A stretch of DNA of 15,421 bases from DASUFH01 sp036274645. GTDB lineage: Bacteria; Acidobacteriota; Terriglobia; 20CM-2-55-15. The stretch's first letter is position 1. Each line of letters starts with the position of its first letter. The stretch is from NCBI GenBank assembly GCA_036274645.1, contig DASUFH010000229.1, forward strand, positions 1 through 15,421. The letters are read 5' to 3'. Of the stretch, positions 8,683 through 15,421 are shown piece by piece. Position numbers and translations under genes: made by a program. A model generated the notes under the pieces. The model made no database searches, was not told where the DNA came from, and saw only the letters and a program-made list of their open reading frames with translations.

Positions 8683-9753
8683 CGTCGTAAAGAAACGGAT
8701 CACCGCGTCAATCACCCGCATCGCTTCGCCATCCGTCAGGCTCGGACTCATGGGGAGACTCAACACACGCGAACAGAGCTTGTCCGCGTTGGGGCAGTGG
8801 GCCGGGCTGAATTCAGCGAATGCCGCCTGCCGGGAAAGCGGTATTGGATAGTGCACGAGGGTGGGAACACCCTCCGATGCCAGATGGCGGCGTAGCGCGT
8901 CGCGTTCCCTGACGAGTATGACAAACAGGTGACAGTTGCTCTTCCCCGTTTCCTCCTGCATCTTCAAGGGAAGGGTCTGGAAAGCTTCGCGATAAAGCGC
9001 CGCAATTTGTCCACGCCGGTGGTTCTGAGCGTCGAGCCGCCGGAGTTTCAGACGCAGGATGGCCGCCTGGATTTCATCCAGCCGGCTGTTGCCCCCGAGG
9101 ATGTCGGACGCGTAGTTCTCTCGTTGCCCATAGTTCCGCAGCAGCCGCGCGCGTTCGGCAATTTCAGCGTCGGAGGTGACCAGCATGCCGCCGTCGCCGT
9201 AGCCGCCAAGGTTCTTGGTGGGGTAGAAACTGAACGCCGCGGCGCGGCCATATGCGCCGCAGCGTCCCCAGGGGCCGCTCGAGCCATGCGCCTGAGCCGC
9301 ATCTTCAATCATGGGCGCGCCCGCGGCGGCAAGGGCCTTCAGTCGGGCCGGCATGCCGTAAAGGTGGACCGGAACGATGGCTTTGGTCCGGGAAGTCCGG
9401 CGGTCTACCGCCATTTCGGGGTCCATGTTGAAGTCATGGAGAGACACATCCACGAATACCGGAACGGCTCCGATCTGGGCGACGGCCATGGCGGTGGCGG
9501 CCGCGCTGACCGCCGGGACAAGCACTTCGTCGTCACGGCTGACGCCGATTGCTTCGAGCGCGATGCGGATCGCATCGGTGCCGGAGGCCACGCCCACACC
9601 GCGGGCCACACCGCAGTAGCGCGCAAACTCGTTTTCGAAAAGCTCCCCCTGCGGTCCCAGGATGTAACGGCCGCTGGCCAGAACCGACGCGACGGCGGCT
9701 TCGATCTCTTTCGATAGTTCTACGGCTTCACGGCGGACGTCATTGAATTCCAT
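8644..9753 (-). CDS. DegT/DnrJ/EryC1/StrS family sugar aminotransferase
   Basis: 369 residues from ATG 9753; a PLP-dependent transaminase adding an amino group to a keto sugar of a nucleotide-linked sugar. Features are the N-terminal FNDVRREAVELSKEIEAAVA, SGRYILGPQGELFENEFARY (27-46), GVASGTDAIRIAL (54-66), the cofactor-binding EDAAQAHGS (150-158), and the Schiff-base lysine Lys180 in FYPTKNLGGYGDGGM (176-190). NSRLDEIQAAIL (222-233) and HYPIP (301-305) complete the pattern. The FYPTKNLG form recalls 3-ketosugar 3-aminotransferases such as QdtB/FdtB, but substrate assignment is uncertain. A 50-residue in-frame upstream extension lies inside the preceding gene and is rejected; ATG 9753 is 7 bases after that gene's stop. 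The conserved domain ends near residue 354 and a 15-residue tail runs into the methyltransferase gene on the other strand. Confidence 0.93.
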   Translation of the reverse strand: MEFNDVRREAVELSKEIEAAVASVLASGRYILGPQGELFENEFARYCGVARGVGVASGTDAIRIALEAIGVSRDDEVLVPAVSAAATAMAVAQIGAVPVFVDVSLHDFNMDPEMAVDRRTSRTKAIVPVHLYGMPARLKALAAAGAPMIEDAAQAHGSSGPWGRCGAYGRAAAFSFYPTKNLGGYGDGGMLVTSDAEIAERARLLRNYGQRENYASDILGGNSRLDEIQAAILRLKLRRLDAQNHRRGQIAALYREAFQTLPLKMQEETGKSNCHLFVILVRERDALRRHLASEGVPTLVHYPIPLSRQAAFAEFSPAHCPNADKLCSRVLSLPMSPSLTDGEAMRVIDAVIRFFTTSGLSSHADRGEP

Positions 9754-9760
9754 AGTCGGG

Positions 9761-11362
9761 TCAATCGGATGTCGGTACGAACCGGTATTTCCAGGCGGAG
9801 AATGGCTCGCCGTTTTCGGGGATGTCCGTGTAGGGCAGCCGCGGACCGCCTTCCAGACGCCGCTCGCCCTGAAGCGCGCGATACAACGCGCCTCCGTTTT
9901 CAATCAGCCAGATGATCCTGCCGCCCCGCGGCGCCGGAATATCCACGAGGCCCTGTTCTCCGGCCTCCCGCGATTCCACAATCCGGTCGCGGAGTACCCG
10001 CAACGCCTGATGCTGGTCCGTGGCCACCCAGATGTCGGCTTTGGGCGCGTAATACCGCAGGATGCGCCAGTTCATGAACCACTCCTTCCGGTCGGCGTCG
10101 TCGGCGCTGACGATGATCCATCGCCGCTCGGGGCCGGGCGTGACCTGCTTGAGTTCCTGCATGGTTGTCGTGTTGATGTCGTCAAGCCAGTTGACCTGCC
10201 CGAGCGAGGCCTCGAAAACTCCGTAAGCAGCCCCGTTTTTCAGTGATTGCAATGCGCCTGGGGCGCTCTCGCCCGTTGGCAGTGGAATGAAATTGAGAAA
10301 GAGCATGACGTTAATCGCCATCGCCGCCCCAAGCGCGATTCCACTCAGGCTCTGTCTTTCAGTCGCCGACGGACCGGCCGGCAACAGGGAAAGGGCCCAT
10401 CCTCCCAGCAGACAAAACGCGGGAATCGAAAACAATGTGTGATCGGGCGCTTCGACATGAATCATGGCCTGCAGCAGCAGGCCGGGAAGAAGCCAGACTG
10501 CGGCAAAAATCAGCCGGCTGGGACGCTTCTGGCCATCCGCTCCCCCGGACCGCGAGATCAACGCCAACGGCGCCGCCCATATCCATCCGATAACCGCCAG
10601 GGCGTTCCAGATGACCAGCCGTCCGACCTGGCGCCGAACGCCTCCCGCGCTGGCGCCAAAGAGAAATGATCCGGCGCGTTCGGATTCCCGGGCCAGATAC
10701 TGCGTATTCAGCCCGACCAGGGATTCAATACTCCCCACCGCAATCACCAGCGCGCTCACCCAGACCAGGGTCAACGCTCCGATGATCGCTGTTCCTGCCA
10801 GGACCGTCTTCAACGAGCGGCTTCCAGCGGCTGCCGAGACCAGCCATAACGGAAACAGCGCCGGCAGCAGGTCCGGACGAAAGCCCCCGCCGATTCCCAA
10901 CGCGCATGCGCCGAACAGCGCCCATTGCGTTTCGCCCTTCCATGCGCGCCACGCGCAATACGCCGTCAGCAGGGAAAACAACGCCAGAAATCCGCGCAAC
11001 GGCCCGACGAGTCCCGATTGCCAGAAGACCGGATTGACGATAAGGAGGAGCGCGGCGGCCTGGCCTGCGGCGCGGGAATGAATGCGCTCTCCAAGCGCGA
11101 CAATAACGGGAAGACACAGCGCGCCGGTCAGGAGCGCGATGACGGCAAACGTTGTTGTCGGGTCCCGGAACAGGAAGTTCACGATTCGCGCCAGCGCCAC
11201 GAAAAATGGATAACCCGGCGGTTGAGGCTGATGATTCAGGGGGTCGAAGTGTTCCAGCGAAAATGCGAGATTGACGTCGTCGATCGATAAGTAGCGCGCC
11301 CCCGCCGGAACCCGCGTGATCAGAAACAGACCGATTGAGACAAGCCAGAACGCGCCGCGCAT
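9761..11362 (-). CDS. Integral membrane GT-C type glycosyltransferase (ArnT/GT39-like)
   Basis: 533 residues with about 9-11 hydrophobic segments up to residue 360, then a soluble C-terminal domain (about 370-533). GT-C enzymes use polyprenyl-phosphate-linked sugars at the outer face of the inner membrane. The first periplasmic loop carries an acidic pair in YLSIDDVNLAFSLEHFDP (Asp28/Asp29), the catalytic position in this superfamily, followed by NHQPQPPGYPFFVALARI (43-60), a block typical of one group of such proteins. VNPVFWQSG (109-117) and HVEAPDHTLFSIPAF (302-316) follow. The donor and acceptor are unknown, but the GT2 gene across the convergent pair could make the lipid-linked donor. 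ATG 11360-11362 has no clear SD. It lies 7 bases before the aminotransferase, so the two are probably one operon. The upstream gap holds the large inverted repeat. Confidence 0.85.
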   Translation of the reverse strand: MRGAFWLVSIGLFLITRVPAGARYLSIDDVNLAFSLEHFDPLNHQPQPPGYPFFVALARIVNFLFRDPTTTFAVIALLTGALCLPVIVALGERIHSRAAGQAAALLLIVNPVFWQSGLVGPLRGFLALFSLLTAYCAWRAWKGETQWALFGACALGIGGGFRPDLLPALFPLWLVSAAAGSRSLKTVLAGTAIIGALTLVWVSALVIAVGSIESLVGLNTQYLARESERAGSFLFGASAGGVRRQVGRLVIWNALAVIGWIWAAPLALISRSGGADGQKRPSRLIFAAVWLLPGLLLQAMIHVEAPDHTLFSIPAFCLLGGWALSLLPAGPSATERQSLSGIALGAAMAINVMLFLNFIPLPTGESAPGALQSLKNGAAYGVFEASLGQVNWLDDINTTTMQELKQVTPGPERRWIIVSADDADRKEWFMNWRILRYYAPKADIWVATDQHQALRVLRDRIVESREAGEQGLVDIPAPRGGRIIWLIENGGALYRALQGERRLEGGPRLPYTDIPENGEPFSAWKYRFVPTSD

Positions 11363-11396
11363 GACGCGGAAGGATACGACAATTTGCGGCGGCTGG

Positions 11397-11500
11397 GAAA
11401 AAGGGGAGGGACAGACCCCTAATAATTCGCGAGGACCAGTCCCGGAATTCGTGAGACATGTCTCACGCGAATTATTAGGGGTCTGTCCCTCCCCTTTTTC
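11397..11500. repeat. Large inverted repeat with 35-bp perfect arms and nested palindrome
   Basis: Arms 11397-11431 and 11466-11500 are exact reverse complements, with a 34-base spacer (11432-11465). Each arm contains, from outside in, GAAAAAGGGG, AGGGACAGACCCC and TAATAATTCGCG. The spacer ends in TGAGACATGTCTCA, which with one base of arm and flank makes a 16-bp perfect palindrome (11451-11466). AATTCG occurs both in the left arm (11424-11429) and in the spacer (11446-11451), so CGAATT at 11468-11473 has two possible partners. Because the arms end in A5/T5, the hairpin is followed by a T-run on either strand and may act as an intrinsic terminator for the propeller gene, whose stop is 2 bases away. 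The form suggests a dispersed REP- or MITE-like element. No transposase is encoded within it. Confidence 0.85.
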
Positions 11501-11502
11501 GT

Positions 11503-14500
11503 CTATTGCAGCAGCAGGAAGAGCGGCGCTCCCGCGCTGCTCCAGGTGCGCACCTTGCCGGATGTTCCGGCTCCACTGGCCGGACTGATCAGAATCAGGC
11601 TGGTCTTGTATTGCGCTCCCGTCGGCAGATAGGGGAACACCGTGGCGACGCCATCGGTGGCGTCCTCCCGGACCGGTCCTGTGGTCGTGATGATGAATGT
11701 GCCGAGTTCGTTGACCATCGACTGAACGCCGGTCGCGGTGACCCCGGTTCCGGAGATGACGGTAATTTTCACAACGCCTTTGAACTCGGCCGGCGCCATT
11801 TCAAATCCCGGAATCTCGTCGAGGAACCGGCTGATCTGCGTTCGTTCGGGCATCATCAACTGGCCGGAGTACCCGGTCGGGGAGCCGTCCGGGTTGAAGA
11901 GTTCCAGCAGAACCGTCGCCGGCGCGTTCGAAGAATTGGTCATTCCCAGCGCAAATCGCCTCGAAAGCTGGTCTTCCGTTAGCGGCTGCGCTTCCGCGTA
12001 GACCCGCCGTTGATCACGAGGCGTCTGGGCATCCAGCGTTGCGGATGTGTCGTCGTTGTGTTCGAGAAAGGCAAACGCGTCAGGCGTCGTGCTGCCCGGA
12101 TCGGGCACGACCTCAATGAATCCGGTGATCAGGTCTTCGGAAAAGCCCGTGGTCGAGGTGCGAATCACCGTTCGCGGCGGAATCCGGTATGGGATGTTGG
12201 ATCCCACGGTGTTGGTAGTCGTTATCTCCACCGGAGCCGTGGATGGAGCGTTTCCCATTCCGTTGAAACGAAACTCTCCTGTCAGAACGTCATCGGTATT
12301 GTTGATCAGCACGATCTGCGTGTGCCATCCGCCGCCCTCGACGAAATGATCGATGACGGATGGGACTGTGCTCAGGGTTTCGTCGAGGTCATGGACGGGA
12401 ATCCGGCTCAGGATGAGATTAGACGCTGAGTTTACCAGGGCGCGAACCGCCGTCACCGAAATCGGGGCCGAGCTGTTGAGGGTTAGAGTTCCTTCCAATC
12501 CTTGCGAGAGGAAGAACGGATAATCGGTGAGGAGCACGAACGCCTGCTGTCTGGGCTGGATGATCACGGTTCCCACGTTGGACTGCTGGCTGTCGTCCAT
12601 GCCATCTGATCCCAAAATGGTGTAGGTGAAAAAGAACTCGATCGTCACTTCAGCGTCATTGGAATTAACGATGGCAATGGACTCCTGCAGACTGGGATTC
12701 ATCGATTCCACGAAGAGCCGAGCGTGCTGCAGTGGCGGGGTCAATGGCAGACCCAGTTCAGTCACAGTAACTCCGAGTTGCTCCACCTGAATGAGTTCGA
12801 GTCCTGCCGGACGCGGCGAGCCTTCGGTCACGTCCACGTCCGCCCAGCCGAACAATGCCTGGCGCTGGACGCCGCCCAGGGAAACCCGGGAGATACCCAC
12901 GCCCGGCACGAGGGTATCGATTTCACCCACCACGTCCGAAGCGTTAAAGCGGACGATAAACGCGTCCTGCAGGTCTCCCAGCGAGGGTTGCAGCGGAGTG
13001 GCGACCGGGAATTCGGCGGATGCCGTATAGCCGGTCACATAAGCGTTGCCGGCCGGGTCGAGGGCCAGACCCAGCGCGCCGTCCTGGGCGCGGCCACCGA
13101 GATACGTTGAATACGCGACGGCGTCGCCGACCCCGGTCAGCTTCAGTAGAAACGCGTCGCGAACCAGATCGGGTGTTCCTTGATTCAGTCGATCCTGGAA
13201 TGCGTTAATGATCGGAAATGAAAAGGATCCGGTGAAGCCGGTGACCACGACGAAGCCTTTGGAGTCGATCGCGATGCCGACACCACCTTCCGATTCGGTG
13301 GAGCCCCAGAACGTCGAAAAATCAATCAGGGTTCCGTCCGCATGAAGCCTCGTCACAAAGACGTCCGCAGCGCCGCCGAGAACGGGCTGAAGGGCGTTCC
13401 ATGTGGGAAAGTTGACGGAGGCCGTGTAGCCCGTGACGTATACATTGAGGTCGGCGTCCAGCGCCACGCCCACCGCTTCGTCGGATCCGATGCCGCCAAG
13501 CAGCAGGGCAAACACCGCCTGCCCGGCCGGATCAAGACGGACGGCAAACGCGTCATCCGGCCCGCCAAAAAACGGCGTCGGCAATCCGATCCGTGGGAAG
13601 TTTACCGACGTCGTGTATCCGACGACGTAGGCGCCGCCTTCCGGGCTGATGGCGATGTCATAAGCAAGGTCGACTCCGGATCCGCCCAGATATGTGGAGT
13701 ATGCCAGCGTGCCATTCCGCGCGATCTTGGTCACAAAGGCGTCGTTCAGGCCGCCGACCTTTCCCGGTTGCAGGGCGTTCCGGATCGGGAAATTGAGCGA
13801 CTCGGTGGAACCGGTCACATACGCGTCGCCTTCGGGCGAGACCGACAGTCCGTACGCGCGGTCATCGCCGCTCCCCCCGATATAGGTCGAATAGAGCAGC
13901 TGGCTGCCGTCTCCGCTGAGCTTCGCCAGATAGGCTTCCCGGCTGCCGGAAAGGTTTCGCTGGAAGCCGTTCACGATCGGAAAGTTCGTGGAATAGGTAT
14001 ATCCGGTAATGTAAATCGAACCCTCGGCGTCGACCTTGATGTCGTGCCCCTCGTCGTTACCCGACCCGCCGATATAGGTCGAAGTCACTACGGTGTTTCC
14101 GTCGGGACTGAGCTTCACCACAAAGGCGTCTGTTCCTCCGGATACCGCGCCCTGCAGCGGCGATGCAACCGGGAAGTCCGTGGCGGCGGTCAGTCCAGTC
14201 ACGTAGGCATAACCCATGGCGTCCACGGTAATTCCGTATCCCAGTTCACCCAGCTGGGTGTTTGTCGTTCCTCCCCAGTACGTGGAATAGTCGAGCTTGG
14301 GGTCGATGATCAACGGCAGCTTCGGATCGTAAGTTCCGACCTGGAAACCAATCCGGTTCTTGCCCAGCTTCTGGAACTGGACCGCGACGTCGCGGCGCGT
14401 TCCATTGCTCTCCTGATAGGCTACGGGGCGCCGATGCCGCACTTCCCGGCCGTCCATGCGAAGCAGAAGATCCCCATCACGATTGATGGACAGCGCGCCG

Positions 14501-14988
14501 CCCGAAAAGTCGAGGCGAATATCCGTGATCGGGGCGCCCGGGGCAACGATGAAGTCGTATTCAAGCTGGCGCCCCGAGATGTAGTACATCATGTCGATGC
14601 CGCGCCAGACGTCCCGGTGCAGGACCCGCGCAAACCGGGGAGCGGCCAGCGATTCAGAAGAATTGGCGCCGATGAAGTAATGACTGGACCCGGGTTGAAG
14701 GTCCACCCCCTCCAGCCGGGCGTCAGGGTTCCTGCCAACGGGGATCATTCTCGCCGACGCTTTCGACTCGCCGGTAAAACCGACAACCGTTTCATCCTCG
14801 GTCAGGAAGACGCCATAGCCGTTTCCCCGAACCATGAACCGGACCGGTCCAGCGGCCTGTCCGCGGTTGGATTCAAAGGCCAGCGGGATATTTCCCCAGT
14901 CCGACTTTGCCGTTTCCGCGGCGAGATTGACTGCGCCCACGGTCAGCGCAAGAACGGCGCTGAGAATCCATTGCCTGCGACTCATCAT
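11503..14988 (-). CDS. Exported SBBP-repeat beta-propeller protein with C-terminal Ig-like modules
   Basis: 1161 residues. Residues 1-24 form a signal peptide (MSRRQ, hydrophobic 8-22, AAE). Residues 30-230 match the N-terminal domain that precedes SBBP repeats (IPLAFESNRGQ, SHYFIG, VWRGIDMMYY, LEYDFIVAPGA, PLIIDPKLDYST). Seven SBBP blades follow, starting near 234, 303, 366, 430, 493, 557 and 626 (consensus YSTYxGGSGxD, then YVTGYTxSxNFP, ALQP, DAFVxKL). C-terminal modules of about 110 residues begin near 757, 876 and 995, and a fourth near 1116 stops after about 45. The protein is probably surface-exposed or secreted, for adhesion or polymer binding; no catalytic motif is seen. ATG 14988 has GGAGAAG (14994-15000) five bases upstream and overlaps the upstream stop as ATGA. 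The family is common in Acidobacteriota. The next feature downstream is the inverted repeat. Confidence 0.9.
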   Translation of the reverse strand: MMSRRQWILSAVLALTVGAVNLAAETAKSDWGNIPLAFESNRGQAAGPVRFMVRGNGYGVFLTEDETVVGFTGESKASARMIPVGRNPDARLEGVDLQPGSSHYFIGANSSESLAAPRFARVLHRDVWRGIDMMYYISGRQLEYDFIVAPGAPITDIRLDFSGGALSINRDGDLLLRMDGREVRHRRPVAYQESNGTRRDVAVQFQKLGKNRIGFQVGTYDPKLPLIIDPKLDYSTYWGGTTNTQLGELGYGITVDAMGYAYVTGLTAATDFPVASPLQGAVSGGTDAFVVKLSPDGNTVVTSTYIGGSGNDEGHDIKVDAEGSIYITGYTYSTNFPIVNGFQRNLSGSREAYLAKLSGDGSQLLYSTYIGGSGDDRAYGLSVSPEGDAYVTGSTESLNFPIRNALQPGKVGGLNDAFVTKIARNGTLAYSTYLGGSGVDLAYDIAISPEGGAYVVGYTTSVNFPRIGLPTPFFGGPDDAFAVRLDPAGQAVFALLLGGIGSDEAVGVALDADLNVYVTGYTASVNFPTWNALQPVLGGAADVFVTRLHADGTLIDFSTFWGSTESEGGVGIAIDSKGFVVVTGFTGSFSFPIINAFQDRLNQGTPDLVRDAFLLKLTGVGDAVAYSTYLGGRAQDGALGLALDPAGNAYVTGYTASAEFPVATPLQPSLGDLQDAFIVRFNASDVVGEIDTLVPGVGISRVSLGGVQRQALFGWADVDVTEGSPRPAGLELIQVEQLGVTVTELGLPLTPPLQHARLFVESMNPSLQESIAIVNSNDAEVTIEFFFTYTILGSDGMDDSQQSNVGTVIIQPRQQAFVLLTDYPFFLSQGLEGTLTLNSSAPISVTAVRALVNSASNLILSRIPVHDLDETLSTVPSVIDHFVEGGGWHTQIVLINNTDDVLTGEFRFNGMGNAPSTAPVEITTTNTVGSNIPYRIPPRTVIRTSTTGFSEDLITGFIEVVPDPGSTTPDAFAFLEHNDDTSATLDAQTPRDQRRVYAEAQPLTEDQLSRRFALGMTNSSNAPATVLLELFNPDGSPTGYSGQLMMPERTQISRFLDEIPGFEMAPAEFKGVVKITVISGTGVTATGVQSMVNELGTFIITTTGPVREDATDGVATVFPYLPTGAQYKTSLILISPASGAGTSGKVRTWSSAGAPLFLLLQ
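12940..14289 (-). repeat. Seven tandem in-gene SBBP repeats (about 64 codons each)
   Basis: Coding-level tandem repeats inside the propeller gene. Blade starts are spaced 69, 63, 64, 63, 64 and 69 residues apart. The number seven fits a closed seven-bladed beta-propeller. Blade five is diverged at its start (FALLLGGIGSD instead of YSTYLGG). The DNA is diverged enough that no long identical runs are evident, so the repeats are old. Confidence 0.8.
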
Positions 14989-15421
14989 TCTGTCTTCTCC
15001 ATGCGAATCTCATGCCCGCCAAACTTGTTGCGGAGCGCGGCCAGCAGCTTGTTGGCGAAGGAATCCGTGACTCGCGAACGGATTCGTTCAAGCAGGGACG
15101 CTGAAATCACCGGACAGGGCACGCCTGCCGCAATGGATTCAGCAACCATCCAGCGCCCTTCACCGGAATCGGCGACATAGGGCTGGATGCCCGAAAGGTC
15201 CGGGTTTTCCGAGAGCGCTTCGGCGGTCAGGTCCAGAAGCCACGACCGCACCACGCTTCCGTGCCGCCAGATGGCGGCCACCTGTGCGAGGTCGAAATCG
15301 AACCCCGACTTTTCCAGCAGCGCAAAACCTTCGGCGTACGCCTGCATCGCGCCATACTCGATGCCGTTGTGCGTCATCTTGGCGAAATGTCCGGCCCCGG
15401 ATCGGCCAACGTGCGCCCAAC
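14985..15421 (-). CDS. gnd: 6-phosphogluconate dehydrogenase, decarboxylating, NAD-type/GntZ-like (5' truncated by window edge)
   Basis: The C-terminal 145 residues or so. It oxidatively decarboxylates 6-phosphogluconate to ribulose 5-phosphate (pentose phosphate pathway, cytosol). The frame is open to the window edge. The visible start reads WAHVGRSGAGHFAKMTHNGIEYGAMQ, holding the catalytic lysine and the HNGIEYG signature. RHGSVVRSWLLDLTAEAL follows, then VADSGEGRWMV and the short C-terminus FANKLLAALRNKFGGHEI. The short ending and DSGEGRW pattern fit the roughly 300-residue NAD-preferring class (GntZ/YqeC-like) rather than the 470-residue enterobacterial Gnd. The NAD-binding Rossmann domain lies outside the window, so cofactor choice cannot be read. 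The stop TGA overlaps the ATG of the propeller gene by four bases. Confidence 0.93.
   Translation of the reverse strand, partial: WAHVGRSGAGHFAKMTHNGIEYGAMQAYAEGFALLEKSGFDFDLAQVAAIWRHGSVVRSWLLDLTAEALSENPDLSGIQPYVADSGEGRWMVAESIAAGVPCPVISASLLERIRSRVTDSFANKLLAALRNKFGGHEIRMEKTE
14994..15000 (-). promoter_or_regulatory. Shine-Dalgarno of the propeller gene inside the gnd 3' end
   Basis: GGAGAAG on the minus strand, five bases before ATG 14988, lies within the last codons of the upstream dehydrogenase gene. It fixes the propeller start at 14988 and supports coupled translation of the two genes. Confidence 0.75.

Noticed and set aside
8929..9717. Plus-strand 262-residue open frame opposite the aminotransferase
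   Set aside because: Antisense shadow; the minus strand has the PLP lysine and all family blocks.
9754..9903. 50-residue N-terminal extension of the aminotransferase
   Set aside because: It lies inside the membrane glycosyltransferase gene and does not resemble the family N-terminus; ATG 9753 fits the usual length.
12940..14289. CRISPR-like or minisatellite array
   Set aside because: The periodicity is about 190 bases, in frame, diverged at DNA level and explained by SBBP protein repeats.
13342..15180. Plus-strand 612-residue open frame opposite the propeller and gnd genes
   Set aside because: Length comes from GC-rich codon bias of the opposite strand; the sequence has no recognisable domain, whereas the minus strand shows SBBP repeats and a 6-phosphogluconate dehydrogenase end.

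Overview
The window looks like chromosomal DNA from a GC-rich (roughly 58-60% by eye), free-living Gram-negative-like bacterium. An acidobacterial relative (Solibacter/Bryobacter-like) is the best guess. The main pointer is a very large exported SBBP-repeat propeller protein with C-terminal Ig-like modules, a family abundant in Acidobacteriota. The exported carboxypeptidase-regulatory/TPR protein fits too. The taxonomy is an inference from protein style, not from a marker gene. No tRNA, rRNA, CRISPR array, integrase or transposase gene is visible, and no gene-free stretch exceeds 300 bases (the longest are 6960-7127 and 11363-11502).

Layout. (1) 1-2713, plus strand: the 3' part of queC, an exported Gly/Phe-rich protein with a carboxypeptidase-regulatory-like domain and TPRs, a membrane-anchored TPR protein, and a small membrane protein with a YHS/TRASH-like cysteine cluster. 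The genes are tightly packed. A strong hairpin lies between the two TPR genes, and the last two genes overlap as TAGTG. (2) 2714-2745: a perfect 26-bp palindrome fills the gap between converging genes. (3) 2746-6959, minus strand: two Dpp/Opp-type ABC permeases followed by hppA, a membrane pyrophosphatase of divergent sequence. No ATPase or binding protein is present. (4) 6960-7127: a divergent promoter region with a good sigma70-type promoter for the plus-strand genes. (5) 7128-8682, plus strand: a GT2 glycosyltransferase and a SAM methyltransferase. (6) 8644-11362, minus strand: a DegT-family sugar aminotransferase and a GT-C type membrane glycosyltransferase. Its last gene overlaps the methyltransferase tail to tail by 39 bp. 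Together (5) and (6) look like a small surface-glycan or lipid-linked sugar cluster. (7) 11397-11500: a large inverted repeat with 35-bp perfect arms. (8) 11503-15421, minus strand: the 1161-residue SBBP propeller protein, coupled by an ATGA overlap to the 3' part of a 6-phosphogluconate dehydrogenase gene.

The most unusual points are the two palindromic elements that share a GGGACAG/CTGTCCC core and both sit at gene ends. The larger one lies 2 bp beyond the stop of a propeller protein whose last module is cut short. The divergent, apparently K+-independent pyrophosphatase next to orphan ABC permeases is also notable. I found no convincing wholly new biological system.
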